From: Bacillota bacterium
GTDB taxonomy: Bacteria > Bacillota > Dethiobacteria > DTU022 > UBA8154
Assembly (NCBI GenBank): GCA_030656575.1
Contig: JAUSPO010000185.1
Span: 1-45,078 of the forward strand
DNA length: 45,078 nt
Reading direction: 5' to 3'
The notes below the pieces were generated by a model, which made no database searches, was not told where the DNA came from, and worked only from the letters and a program-made list of their open reading frames with translations. Shown here piece by piece: positions 8,291 to 16,699 of this stretch (positions are counted from its first letter, which is position 1; each line of letters opens with the position of its first letter). The translations under genes were made by a program, and so were the position numbers.

Positions 8291-8773
8291 ATGTCAAATT
8301 ATCTTTATAAAGAGAGCAATTTTTCCAAATTTACGGCAGGAATATTTGTTCTTGTTATTGGCGGCCTTCTTTTTACGTTCATTTACCAAATTTTAGTGGG
8401 TCCCCTGGGAACCAACCCGGCATCAAATGGTTTTTTAGTTATTATGATCCTTATCTTTTTAGCTGCTGCCGTAAATTTCAGCAGGCTGAGCATTACAATT
8501 AACCCTCGTGGAGTTCTTGTTGGTTATGGAATTATAAAACATATAATTCCCTGGGAAAGTATTGAAGGGTGCTATTTAGATAAGACTTCTGCTGTCATGT
8601 ACGGTGGATGGGGTATACGATTGGGTAGAGTAAAAGGAAAATGGAGGGTGGTCTATAATATTATAGAAGGCGACCGGGTGGTACTGATGTTAAATAGAGG
8701 TTGGTACAGGGAGTTTGTTTTTTCCACCAGGAATCCGCAGAAAGTGATCGATATTATTAAGAATCGTAAATAA
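8291..8773 (+). CDS. Membrane protein with PH-like domain, unknown role
   Basis: A 160-residue protein with two N-terminal hydrophobic segments (about residues 15-35 and 47-64) and a soluble C-terminal half beginning SRLSITINPRGVLVGYGIIK and ending with a helix KVIDIIKNRK. This layout is that of small bacterial proteins with a PH-like beta domain, but no functional residue is recognisable. The start is supported by GGAGG eight bases upstream. An intrinsic terminator follows 41 bases after the stop, so this gene probably ends a transcription unit. Confidence 0.55.
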   Translation: MSNYLYKESNFSKFTAGIFVLVIGGLLFTFIYQILVGPLGTNPASNGFLVIMILIFLAAAVNFSRLSITINPRGVLVGYGIIKHIIPWESIEGCYLDKTSAVMYGGWGIRLGRVKGKWRVVYNIIEGDRVVLMLNRGWYREFVFSTRNPQKVIDIIKNRK

Positions 8774-8814
8774 TTTTATAAACTAAAACCATATGGCAGG
8801 TTTTATCGTCTAAT

Positions 8815-8847
8815 AAAGGGAGCCTATCTCAAGCCCCCTTTTTTTTT
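8815..8847 (+). terminator. Intrinsic terminator after the PH-like gene
   Basis: AAAGGGAGC pairs with GCCCCCTTT with one mismatch around a nine-base loop, and the right arm runs into a tract of nine T. It lies 41 bases after the stop at 8773. Confidence 0.8.
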
Positions 8848-8893
8848 GTTTAATAAAAGTAAAAACCATTTCAGTCTTACGAATGGAGGATAA

Positions 8894-9163
8894 TTAAGGC
8901 CGGTTTCTTTAGAGCAGTTAAAAGTTAAAAGAGGGGCAAAAGCAGCTGCGGGGCCTTATGGTCCAGGAAGGTACAAGGCTGGGGGTATTGATATTTCCTG
9001 TTCCCACTGCAATAATAATACCTTTGACAAAGGAGAAGCACAGCTCAACACAGCCGTGGCTACTTTTTTAAATCTGGACTGGCTTAACAAGTCTGCAACA
9101 CTACTTATATGCACAAATTGTGGTATGATCATCTGGTTTGGTAAGAATGTGGAAAGATTATAG
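8894..9163 (+). CDS. Small Zn-ribbon protein, start codon not identifiable
   Basis: An open frame of about 89 codons ending at TAG 9161-9163. It encodes SLEQLKVKRGAKAAAGPYG, then CSHCNNNTF, AQLNTAVATFLNLDWLN and ICTNCGMIIWFG. The two CxxC pairs about 41 residues apart make a zinc ribbon like those of DUF2082-type nucleic-acid-associated proteins. There is no ATG, GTG or TTG in frame before the first CxxC; the first canonical codon is GTG 9056, which would remove half the zinc site. GGAGG at 8885-8889 suits a start near 8897-8903, where the frame has GTT (8903) directly before SLEQL. Either a GTG to GTT change, a small frameshift, or a sequence error. Missed by standard callers. Confidence 0.6.
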   Translation, partial: LRPVSLEQLKVKRGAKAAAGPYGPGRYKAGGIDISCSHCNNNTFDKGEAQLNTAVATFLNLDWLNKSATLLICTNCGMIIWFGKNVERL

Positions 9164-9234
9164 GCTGTTTTTTTCCGGCAAGAGAGGAAGGTGAGTATTT
9201 TATTTTTCAAAAAAAACTGGTAGTTTTTTTAATT

Positions 9235-10155
9235 GTGCTCATTGTGATTTGTTTTATGCTTGCCAGTGTAAAGGACAACATCTCTTTAATTACAATACCC
9301 GGCAATAAGGGAGTAACTATTTTCAGCGGGACAATATTAGGGTGCAATTTTTTGGGAACGGCGGAAAGCTTAAAATCAGTACGGCTTCTGGATTTTTCCC
9401 GGAAGGCTGGAGGAAGCCTGCAAACCATTTGCCAGGGGAAAGACAATTTTTATCTGTACCTGAAAGAGCAATCATTCATTCTTTTGTCCCCGGAGGGTAA
9501 TATCCTGGATAGATATTCACCATCCGGTGAAAGCAGTTCACTCCTTAGCACCTGCATCTCCGACCTGGACAATGACGGGAACGATAAACTCCTCTTTATT
9601 AGTGGTGAAAGAGGAGCTGCCTTCGGAGATTCCCTGGTGATACTTGATTTTGATGACGGGTTCCGGGAGATATATCGCCAGTCTTTCCCATTGCTCAATC
9701 CCTGGAAGGTACAGACCGCCGATGTGGATGGGGACGACAGGAAAGAGATCTCCCTTGGGGTTTATAAAGAATCCCCCTTTCACCAGGTTTTGGCTAAAAG
9801 ACCCTTTCTTTATGAATGGCACAACCATGAACTTGTGCCTAAATGGTTGGGTTCCCGGCTTTCACGTCCTTTTGAAGATTATGTATTTGCTGATCTGGAT
9901 GGTAACGGCAGGGAAGAACTGATCGCTATCGAACTGCTGGAAAGCGGGGAAAAGGTGCTGCATGTCTATTCCTGGAAAGGTTTTGGCTTTGAAGGGTTGG
10001 GGGAATCCCCTTCTTTTGCTGATATCCATTCCATTTATATAAGTTGGGATGATGATACTCCCCTTGTTCAGGCCCAGGTGAAAACAGGCCGTAAAACTAA
10101 TCAGAAGTCTTTTTACTTTGATGGAACCCAATTAACGGTTTCCCCGGGAAACTAA
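9235..10155 (+). CDS. Secreted protein with FG-GAP/VCBS-like repeats
   Basis: About 306 residues with a hydrophobic N-terminus and repeated Asp-rich calcium-loop motifs: DLDNDGNDK, DVDGDDRKE and DLDGNGREE, spaced about 55-65 residues apart. These mark a beta-propeller of the FG-GAP/VCBS kind, usually extracytoplasmic. The GTG at 9235 has no good ribosome site. The frame is open further upstream, where it adds QKKLVVFLIV, the charged start of a signal peptide; GAGAGGAAGG (9183-9190) would fit a start near 9202, which is ATT. The true start is therefore uncertain. It lies 15 bases before the lipoprotein gene and probably forms an operon with it. Confidence 0.6.
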   Translation: MLIVICFMLASVKDNISLITIPGNKGVTIFSGTILGCNFLGTAESLKSVRLLDFSRKAGGSLQTICQGKDNFYLYLKEQSFILLSPEGNILDRYSPSGESSSLLSTCISDLDNDGNDKLLFISGERGAAFGDSLVILDFDDGFREIYRQSFPLLNPWKVQTADVDGDDRKEISLGVYKESPFHQVLAKRPFLYEWHNHELVPKWLGSRLSRPFEDYVFADLDGNGREELIAIELLESGEKVLHVYSWKGFGFEGLGESPSFADIHSIYISWDDDTPLVQAQVKTGRKTNQKSFYFDGTQLTVSPGN

Positions 10156-10170
10156 GGAGGAAGAAAATGA

Positions 10171-12402
10171 GTGAACAGTAACAGGGTTTGGATGAGGTTT
10201 TTGTCAATTGCCTTCATCAGTATGCTTATATTTATTGTGATACTGTCAGGGTGTGGGAATAAAAAAACTCTGACCGGAACTGACAGTGAAAAGGAGTCAG
10301 GGGAGCAGCAACCGGTGGTAATAAAGGCGGTTTTTACCAATGAACAGGAAAGGAAGTCAATAGAGGTGCCCTATACTCCGATAAAGGTGACTCCTCAGGT
10401 TCAGCCGTACCAGGTTAAGGAAGACCTTTCCAATATCGCTAACCTCGAGCAATTCGGCAGCTTTACAGCGGAACAGAGGGAACACTTGGCCAGTAATGGT
10501 TTTGTGGTTGTTCCTTCACGGGAAGAGCAGCTTTTCTATATTTATGAAAATAACGAATATATGAAACTGCCCTCTTTTGTCACAACGGATTCTGTCCTGC
10601 AGGTCTACCATATCTTTTTCGATTACTCCCTGCGGACATTGGAAGGTGAAAAACTCCTGCCTATTCTGGAAGAGTTGACGGAAAGCATGCTGCAGAAGTC
10701 CCTGCTTCTTTATAACCACCTTACCGATGAAGAATTGAAGCGAGTTCTGGAAAAGAACATGGCTGTCCTTGCAGTGGCCCAGCAGGCCTTGGAAAAACCC
10801 CTGCCAGCCGATCTGCCTGCAGTCGCGAAACAAATGGGGCAGGATGAATATCAATTGGTCAGGGGTGAGGGTGGATTTTCTTCTTCCGCCATTTTCCCCT
10901 ATGAGCTGGATTACAGCCAGTATAAGCCCCGGGGTCATTATACCCGCAGCGAGGAACTGCAGCGCTTTTTCCGGGCAATGATGTGGTACGGTCAGGCCCC
11001 GTTCCCCTTGTACAAAGATCTTGAAGAAACGATTAGAAATGAAGAACAAACACTGCAGGCCCTCCTGATCACCTACAGCCTTTTCATGGAAAACGAGGGA
11101 CTCCCCGATATTGAACGCTGGGAAAACATTTACGACCCCACAGTTTTTTATGTGGGCAATACGGATGACCTCAATGTCTATCACTACAAAGAATTAATTG
11201 TAAACGTGTATGGCGCAGATTTTGATTTGAACACTCTTAATGATGCGGAAAAACTTGATGCCCTCTATAAAGAGGCAAAAAAGCTGCCGGAGCCGAAGAT
11301 AAAAGCGAAATACACCTCGGTGACCACTCCGGTAGGCAAGCAGTTCCGTTTGATGGGGCAGCGCTATATCCCCGATTCGGAAATCATCCAGGAACTTGTT
11401 GAACCTCTGCAGCGGCCCATCCCTTCAGGTTTGGATGTCATGGGGGTACTGGGCTCCGATAGGGCACTGGAACTAGCGCTTGAAGTTCTGAAAGCACAGG
11501 AAAAATGGCCGGGATATCTGGATGTGCATCAGAAGTATAAAGAAAAGTTTGACCAGGTGCCGGAGACCACCTGGCGTTCCAATATGTATTACGGCTGGCT
11601 GTGGACGATCAAAAGCCTGCTGCATCCTTTTGGAGAGGGATTTCCCTCTTTTATGACGAACACGGCCTGGGAGGATAAATCCCTTAGTACCGCTGCGGGA
11701 AGCTGGGCACAGCTCCGCCATGACACGATCCTCTATGGTAAGCAGAGCGGTGCCGAATGCGGCGGCGGGGAGGAGCCTCCCCAAGTGAAAGGGTATGTAG
11801 AGCCCAACATTCCTGTTTATGAAAAACTGTTGTGGCTGACCCAATACTCAAGGACAAATCTGAAGGAGCGGGAGATCATTACCGGCAGCCTGGAAAGCAA
11901 AATGCAGCATTTTGAAGACCTGCTCCAATTCCTCATCAACTGTTCGGTCAAGCAGCTGCGCAATGAAGAGCTGACCGCGGAAGAATACTACCAGTTATTA
12001 ACCTATGGGGGAATGTTGGAGTATCTGACCAGTTCATTTGCCGGGGATGGTACTCGCTGGTTTGAGATCACTTCGGAGACCGATAAAAACATGGCCGTTA
12101 TCGCTGATATTCACACTATTGCCCCCAACCCCTTCGGCGCCGGTGGATATTTTCATGTTGCCGTAGGTCCAGCTCATGAAATATATGTGGTCGTCCCCAT
12201 TGGTGGTCAGCTTCACCTGACCAGGGGTGCGGCTTTCAGCTATTATGAATTTGATGCCGCGGAACGGCTCAATGATGAGCAGTGGCAGAAGATGTTGAAA
12301 GAAAATAAGGCCCCGACCCAGCCTGAATGGGTAAAGAATTTTATCCGCGGCAAAGAGAAAGAAATACCGCTTCCGGCTAATCCTTACAGCTCGGGATGTT
12401 AA
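10171..12402 (+). CDS. DUF3160-domain lipoprotein
   Basis: A 743-residue surface lipoprotein. The N-terminal signal ends at a lipobox VILSGC with the lipidated Cys at 28. The long C-terminal region contains FVTTDSVLQVYHIFFDY, SWAQLRHDTILYGKQS and the late FHVAVGPAHEIYVVVPIGG, features of the DUF3160 family, whose function is unknown. The start is GTG at 10171 after AAGGAGG; the ATG four bases upstream opens a frame that stops after four codons. The gene follows the FG-GAP-like gene closely, and its stop overlaps the CapA-like frame, so all three may be one surface-associated unit. Export to the outer face of the membrane is inferred from the lipobox. Confidence 0.8.
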   Translation: MNSNRVWMRFLSIAFISMLIFIVILSGCGNKKTLTGTDSEKESGEQQPVVIKAVFTNEQERKSIEVPYTPIKVTPQVQPYQVKEDLSNIANLEQFGSFTAEQREHLASNGFVVVPSREEQLFYIYENNEYMKLPSFVTTDSVLQVYHIFFDYSLRTLEGEKLLPILEELTESMLQKSLLLYNHLTDEELKRVLEKNMAVLAVAQQALEKPLPADLPAVAKQMGQDEYQLVRGEGGFSSSAIFPYELDYSQYKPRGHYTRSEELQRFFRAMMWYGQAPFPLYKDLEETIRNEEQTLQALLITYSLFMENEGLPDIERWENIYDPTVFYVGNTDDLNVYHYKELIVNVYGADFDLNTLNDAEKLDALYKEAKKLPEPKIKAKYTSVTTPVGKQFRLMGQRYIPDSEIIQELVEPLQRPIPSGLDVMGVLGSDRALELALEVLKAQEKWPGYLDVHQKYKEKFDQVPETTWRSNMYYGWLWTIKSLLHPFGEGFPSFMTNTAWEDKSLSTAAGSWAQLRHDTILYGKQSGAECGGGEEPPQVKGYVEPNIPVYEKLLWLTQYSRTNLKEREIITGSLESKMQHFEDLLQFLINCSVKQLRNEELTAEEYYQLLTYGGMLEYLTSSFAGDGTRWFEITSETDKNMAVIADIHTIAPNPFGAGGYFHVAVGPAHEIYVVVPIGGQLHLTRGAAFSYYEFDAAERLNDEQWQKMLKENKAPTQPEWVKNFIRGKEKEIPLPANPYSSGC

Positions 12403-13235
12403 GGGATTATTCAAATACCATGGGTGAATGTGAAATCTCGGGCGGATATGGAATCCGCCCCTACTGTTTTGTATTTGCAGCAGTGATCTTGGTTTTGCTC
12501 GGATTGGGATTACTTTTATTTTCAGCTGCCCGCTCAAACAGTAACAACACCATTACCCTGGCTGCCGCCGGTGATATCCTCCTGGATCGGGGGGTGCGGG
12601 TACAACTTGAACAGCACGGTTATGAGTACTCCTATGCATGGGTCAAAGATATTTTACACAAAGCAGATATTGCCTTCGCCAACCTGGAGTCTCCCCTGGC
12701 GGCAGGGGGGACCGCTGTTTTCAAGGATCGAACGCTGCTTTTCAGGGGTGATTTAGAGAACGCTGCGGCTCTCAAAGATGCTGGTTTCACAATCCTAAGC
12801 CTCGCCAACAATCACACCATGGATTATGGATCGGAAGGGCTTTCCAGCACCCTGGATGTTCTGGGCAGCAGCAGCATTCTCTCCCTGGGCGGGGGAGTGA
12901 ACGCTGAGGAAGCCCGCCAGCCGGTATATATCACTTCCAATGGGGGCGTGATCGGTTTCCTGGGATATTCTGTTTTCCCCCCTGAAGGGTATGTCTCCTT
13001 TCCCCACCGCGAGGAGATTGCCCGGGTCAATATTGAATTCCTGCCGGAAGAGATTGCCAAAGCAAAAAGAAGCTGCGACTTCCTTGTTCTATCTTTCCAC
13101 TGGGGGCGGGAGTATGACTTTTTCCCCAGTGAGCAGCAAGGGGAAGAGATCCTGCTGCGGCTGCAAAAGTTTTCCCAGGGATTCGGGACTTCAATTCTGA
13201 TCCGGGAAGGCAAAGGACATTTGGAAAAGGGGTAG
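12396..13235 (+). pseudogene. CapA-family (PGA_cap) metallophosphatase-like protein, truncated
   Basis: About 279 residues: a transmembrane helix (about residues 25-45), then the CapA fold. LAAAGDILLDRGV, AFANLESPL, LSLANNHTMDYG and LSFHWGREYDFFP are the ordered motifs of the calcineurin-like family linked to poly-gamma-glutamate synthesis. In complete members the next motif is a metal-binding HHPH segment and about 100 more residues; here the sequence changes after ILLRLQK and stops, and no frame downstream restores the missing part. The N-terminus is also odd, since a REP-like palindrome encodes residues about 15-22. The first ATG overlaps the DUF3160 stop by seven bases. Probably non-functional as a CapA enzyme. 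Confidence 0.7.
12440..12460. repeat. REP-like palindrome inside the CapA-like N-terminus
   Basis: GGGCGGAT (12440-12447) and ATCCGCCC (12453-12460) flank a five-base loop, followed by CTAC. GGGCGG...CCGCCCCTAC palindromes of this type occur as dispersed repeats in many bacterial genomes. Here it lies in frame in a coding region. Confidence 0.6.
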
Positions 13236-13299
13236 AAGTCTGTTAATTCTATTCAGAGGAGAGATGCATAGCCTTCCTGCCAGGTTGATTCTTTTTTAC

Positions 13300-13357
13300 T
13301 TGACAAACGAGGTTTATTCGGATAAACTACCAACATAGAGGTTTATTGCAATAAACC
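13300..13357 (+). promoter_or_regulatory. Promoter with two palindromic operators for blaI/blaR1-like pair
   Basis: A promoter TTGACA (13300-13305), 17-base spacer, TAAACT (13323-13328). The palindrome GTTTATTC/GGATAAAC (13312-13327, one mismatch) lies over the spacer and -10. A second, perfect palindrome GGTTTATTGCAATAAACC (13340-13357) lies just after the likely transcription start. Both share the GTTTAT half-site, as expected for a dimeric BlaI/MecI-type repressor that controls its own operon. Confidence 0.8.
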
Positions 13358-13379
13358 ATGGGGAGGGATTACTTAGGGA

Positions 13380-13739
13380 ATGGAAGAATTAAAACTTTTT
13401 GATGCGGAATATAAATTTCTGGATATTATTTGGGAGCTTGAACCCGTTAACTCTACTGAGTTAACGAAAGTCTGTATGCAAAAGTTGGGTTGGAAAAAGT
13501 CCACTACTTATACAATGATAAGAAAACTATCCGAGCGCCGTATTTTGAAGAACGAAAATGCTACTGTTACAGCTCTGGTGAAACGGGAACAGGTGCAGAA
13601 ATATGAGAGTGAGGCGCTTTTAGATAAGGCCTTTGATGGCTCTCTGCCTACATTTTTGTCTGCATTCTTGCACGATAAAAAGCTGTCTAAGCAGCAGGCG
13701 GAGGAAATTCAAAAAATGATCGAGGATGCGACGAAATGA
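13380..13739 (+). CDS. BlaI/MecI/CopY-family transcriptional repressor
   Basis: A 119-residue winged-helix repressor. The N-terminal half has the family pattern LFDAEYKFLDIIWELEPVNS, then the recognition helix region KKSTTYTMIRKLSERRIL, and the C-terminal half is the dimerisation/cleavage region. In the BlaI system, signalling by the partner membrane protease leads to repressor cleavage and derepression. Two palindromes upstream are the likely binding sites. The stop overlaps the start of the M56 gene (ATGA), giving tight coupling. No beta-lactamase or mecA-like gene lies nearby, so the regulated target is probably something else, or the pair regulates only itself. Confidence 0.88.
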   Translation: MEELKLFDAEYKFLDIIWELEPVNSTELTKVCMQKLGWKKSTTYTMIRKLSERRILKNENATVTALVKREQVQKYESEALLDKAFDGSLPTFLSAFLHDKKLSKQQAEEIQKMIEDATK

Positions 13740-15934
13740 GCGACTTATTTATTACCGTATTGAATATGAGTCTCACTGCAAGCTATGTGGCTTTGGGTGT
13801 TATGATTGTTCGGCTGCTGCTCAGAAAAGCACCGAAGAGCTTCTCCTATGGTCTTTGGGGAATAGTGCTGTTTCGTCTTCTTTGCCCCTTCTCCTTTGAA
13901 AGCCCCCTAAGCCTCATACCGAGAGAAACTGCTGTTATACCCCATAACATTGTCTTTTCCCAAAATCCTGCTATCAAAATCGGAATCATAGACAGCACAG
14001 TGAATCAATCAATTTATTCCTCTTTACCAACTGTTAATTCTGCAGTAAGTGTAAATCCTATGGCTGTGGTTATGGAAATTGCGGCAGCAGTCTGGTTGTT
14101 AGGAATTGCTCTGCTTCTGTGCTATAGTGCAGTATCTTATTTTAGACTTAAAAATCGGCTTTCCACTGCAACTCTTCTCAAAGAGAAAATTTTTGAAACT
14201 GACCGGATTCAAATCCCGTTTGTCCTGGGCTTTGTCAAACCAGGAATCTATATTCCAACAGGTCTGGCCCAAAAAGAACTGGATTATATTTTAGAGCACG
14301 AGCAGATACATATCAAGCGCCGGGATTATCTCATTAAGCCTGTAGCCTTTCTGGCACTTATCCTTCATTGGTTTAATCCATTGATTTGGGTTGGTTATTT
14401 TCTGGTGGTAAAGGATATGGAAATGTCTTGCGATGAGAGCGTTATGAAGCAGTCCGACAGGGATATTAAAAAAAGCTATTCTAATTCTTTGCTTACACTA
14501 TCTGTAAAGCAGAGCGGTCTTTTAAGCCCGTTGGCTTTTGGTGAGAGAGATGTAAAATCCCGCATTAAGAATGTGCTTAATTACAAAAAGCCGGCATTTT
14601 GGGTAAGTGTTGTGGCTGTTGCCCTGGTGGTCACAGCAGCATTGGGACTTCTGGCAAACCCCATAGAGGATATTACTTATGAGAATGATAAATATGGTTT
14701 TTCTATAATCTTACCCAAAGATTTCTCGGAAAATATTGTAATTAGAGAAGAGGAAAGTGTTGTATATTTTAATAATAAAGAGATCCAGGAGATGTTTCCC
14801 GATATGAATATAGGTGTTGTTGGAAGAATAGAAATTTATGACAAAAAAGAAGCATCAAAAGAAAGTTTAAAAGAAAGAGAGGAAATATATAACCTTAAAT
14901 ATCTAGGGGAAAATGAAAATTATTATTTTGGTTGGGCTCATGCCTCAGATGTCCAAATTTCATCAAATGAACAAATAGAGAGTTACAGAGCTATGGAGGA
15001 AGAATTTGAGAGGATCATTAAGACTTTTAAAATATATAATGGTTTTAACAGTTCTGTTAGTAATGTCGGTGGGGTAGATGAACCCATTTCAGTGGCTATA
15101 GAGAAAAATTTAAGTGCAATTCTTTCTTCTCCTAAAGAATCCTCAAATCCACAGGACTATATAAATGCACATAAAAATGAATATGAAAATATTTTAAAAC
15201 TAGGTGACGAAGCTTTAAATTATCTCCTTTCACAGTTTGGAAACGGCCAAGACCCCTTTGCTGCAGGAAAAGGCAAAGGAGTAAGGGTTAATGATGATTT
15301 ACGTGGGCATATCATGATGCGATTATGTAAAGAAATTTTAGGAGATAGAAACAATGTAAGGGATGAAACGCTGTCTCCTCAAGCATGGTTTTCTCAGTTA
15401 GCAATATACGAAGAAACCCAACTTCCTAATTTTGTTTATGACGGTGATGATCCAATTGAAAAACTGGTTTATGATACAGAAATAGCAAAGTATATAAACC
15501 CTTACAGAGGTGGATTTATTGTGGTAGCTCCCAAAATCCATAGCTATTATGAGGAAGGCAGCATGCTAAAGGTATTTGTTACAACTTATTATGCAAATTA
15601 TCATTTTTATGATAAAGTTGTATCTTTAGATGGCGCTGGAATAGTACCTGCTGCAATTACTTATGTTAAAAATGAAAACGGAAATTATTTTTTAGAAGAA
15701 TATAAGCAGGCTAGGGATGGTTCGGATTTTGCTAAATCAATTGAAGATTTTTGTGTTATGCCTGTATCAGGGAAGAAAATAGCGGGGTTAGCGGATAAAA
15801 TACTGGGTCACTACGGAAATTACGGGGACATAGTGACTTTACAGAGAGAAAACCTTATTAGGCATCTAAAATTAAACCATCAAACAGGAATTAAGCTTCA
15901 ATCACCAACTGGTGAAATTATTCCGTTGACATAA
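13736..15934 (+). CDS. BlaR1-like M56 membrane metallopeptidase with novel sensor region
   Basis: A 732-residue protein. The N-terminal about 310 residues form the M56/BlaR1 membrane protease: several hydrophobic segments, the zinc motif HEQIH at 188-192, and HWFNPLIWVGYF plus MEMSCDESV downstream. A final helix near 290-305 leads to an extracellular part. In BlaR1/MecR1 this part is a penicillin-binding domain with SxxK; here no such domain is seen. Instead there is a YENDKYGFSIILPKDF domain (about 315-440), a helical segment (450-560), and a domain with FIVVAPKIHSYYEEGSMLKV and YVKNENGNYFLEEYKQA near the end. The protein presumably senses an outside signal and cleaves the repressor encoded upstream. 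Confidence 0.82.
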   Translation: MSDLFITVLNMSLTASYVALGVMIVRLLLRKAPKSFSYGLWGIVLFRLLCPFSFESPLSLIPRETAVIPHNIVFSQNPAIKIGIIDSTVNQSIYSSLPTVNSAVSVNPMAVVMEIAAAVWLLGIALLLCYSAVSYFRLKNRLSTATLLKEKIFETDRIQIPFVLGFVKPGIYIPTGLAQKELDYILEHEQIHIKRRDYLIKPVAFLALILHWFNPLIWVGYFLVVKDMEMSCDESVMKQSDRDIKKSYSNSLLTLSVKQSGLLSPLAFGERDVKSRIKNVLNYKKPAFWVSVVAVALVVTAALGLLANPIEDITYENDKYGFSIILPKDFSENIVIREEESVVYFNNKEIQEMFPDMNIGVVGRIEIYDKKEASKESLKEREEIYNLKYLGENENYYFGWAHASDVQISSNEQIESYRAMEEEFERIIKTFKIYNGFNSSVSNVGGVDEPISVAIEKNLSAILSSPKESSNPQDYINAHKNEYENILKLGDEALNYLLSQFGNGQDPFAAGKGKGVRVNDDLRGHIMMRLCKEILGDRNNVRDETLSPQAWFSQLAIYEETQLPNFVYDGDDPIEKLVYDTEIAKYINPYRGGFIVVAPKIHSYYEEGSMLKVFVTTYYANYHFYDKVVSLDGAGIVPAAITYVKNENGNYFLEEYKQARDGSDFAKSIEDFCVMPVSGKKIAGLADKILGHYGNYGDIVTLQRENLIRHLKLNHQTGIKLQSPTGEIIPLT

Positions 15935-15985
15935 ACCTAAAAAAATTTAAGAAACGTGTCTGCTCAGATTTTATTAAATATTCTC

Positions 15986-16287
15986 TCATAACAGCCATTC
16001 ATAATTGCGCTTGATGTAAATAATGCGGCGAATCTGCACGATATCGGTCTTGATAATAAAAAACACTAAATGTTTTCTACAATCAAGTATCGGTAACCTT
16101 TAGCCTTTAGAACCACATCCCTTACAAAGGGGCACCGCTCCGGCATTTCAACAAGGCTGCCGATTTTTTCTACAATCAGATCGTAGTATTTGATTGCGGT
16201 CTGTGGTGACAGTGTATTGAGGTAGCTGACAATATCTTTTAAGTCTGTTTTGGCATGGGAATATATCCTGATTTTATACTTGCCCAT
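15986..16287 (-). pseudogene. ParE/RelE-family toxin, frameshifted
   Basis: The frame from 16287 encodes KYKIRIYSHAKTDLKDIVSY, LSPQTAIKYYDLI and RCPFVRD then KGYRYLIVEN, a typical ParE/RelE start and core, but stops early after 73 residues. The missing end is present in another frame: VFFIIKTDIVQIRRIIYIKR then NYEWLL and stop at 15986. The frames join at GAAAAC-ATTTAGTG, where one extra T (giving TAT TTA, Tyr-Leu) would restore the usual VENYLVFF. Thus a one-base deletion near 16067 has cut off the C-terminal strand that carries the conserved Arg. The start overlaps the antitoxin gene by 14 bases. Toxin activity is probably lost. Confidence 0.78.
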
Positions 16288-16546
16288 GAACGCTGTTCCT
16301 CAACTGCCTTGCAACCTCAAAAAAGTCTTCTCCCTCCGCACCGCTTGCTATTTCTTCATCCGCTTCAGCAAGCTTTGAATACAGAATTATGAGTGCCTGC
16401 ATCCGTTCGTAGGTTTCAACACTCATTACAACCATATCACCTACGCCGTTTTTCGTAATAAAAACCGGCTCTCTTGATTTATGGCAGAATTCGGAAATAT
16501 CATTGGCGTTGTTTCTCAAATCAGAAATTGGTCTAATGTTCGGCAT
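16274..16546 (-). CDS. Phd/YefM-type antitoxin
   Basis: A 90-residue antitoxin. The N-terminal MPNIRPISDLRNNANDISEF and PVFITKNGVGDMVVMSVETY are the DNA-binding Phd/YefM domain; the C-terminal acidic tail (SKLAEADEEIASGAEGEDFF) would wrap the toxin. I chose the internal ATG at 16546 because GGGGAGG precedes it; a start at 16579 would add 11 residues not seen in the family. A promoter lies 37-67 bases upstream, and the protein probably represses it with its toxin as co-repressor. The cognate toxin is frameshifted, so this may be a solitary antitoxin now. Confidence 0.85.
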   Translation of the reverse strand: MPNIRPISDLRNNANDISEFCHKSREPVFITKNGVGDMVVMSVETYERMQALIILYSKLAEADEEIASGAEGEDFFEVARQLRNSVHGQV

Positions 16547-16583
16547 AATCAAGCGCCTCCCCAGTATCAATATTAGCAACCAT

Positions 16584-16613
16584 ATTATATCAAAATATTG
16601 AAAGACGCGTCAA
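16584..16613 (-). promoter_or_regulatory. Promoter of the antitoxin-toxin operon
   Basis: On the minus strand: TTGACG (16613-16608), an 18-base spacer, then TATAAT (16589-16584), about 38 bases before the antitoxin start. Confidence 0.75.
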
Positions 16614-16699
16614 CGTATGAAAACAACATTTGCAAGAACCTTCTGGGTGGAAACTTTGCTGATATTGGCACAGATAGATAAGAAGAAAGGAGAAAAACG

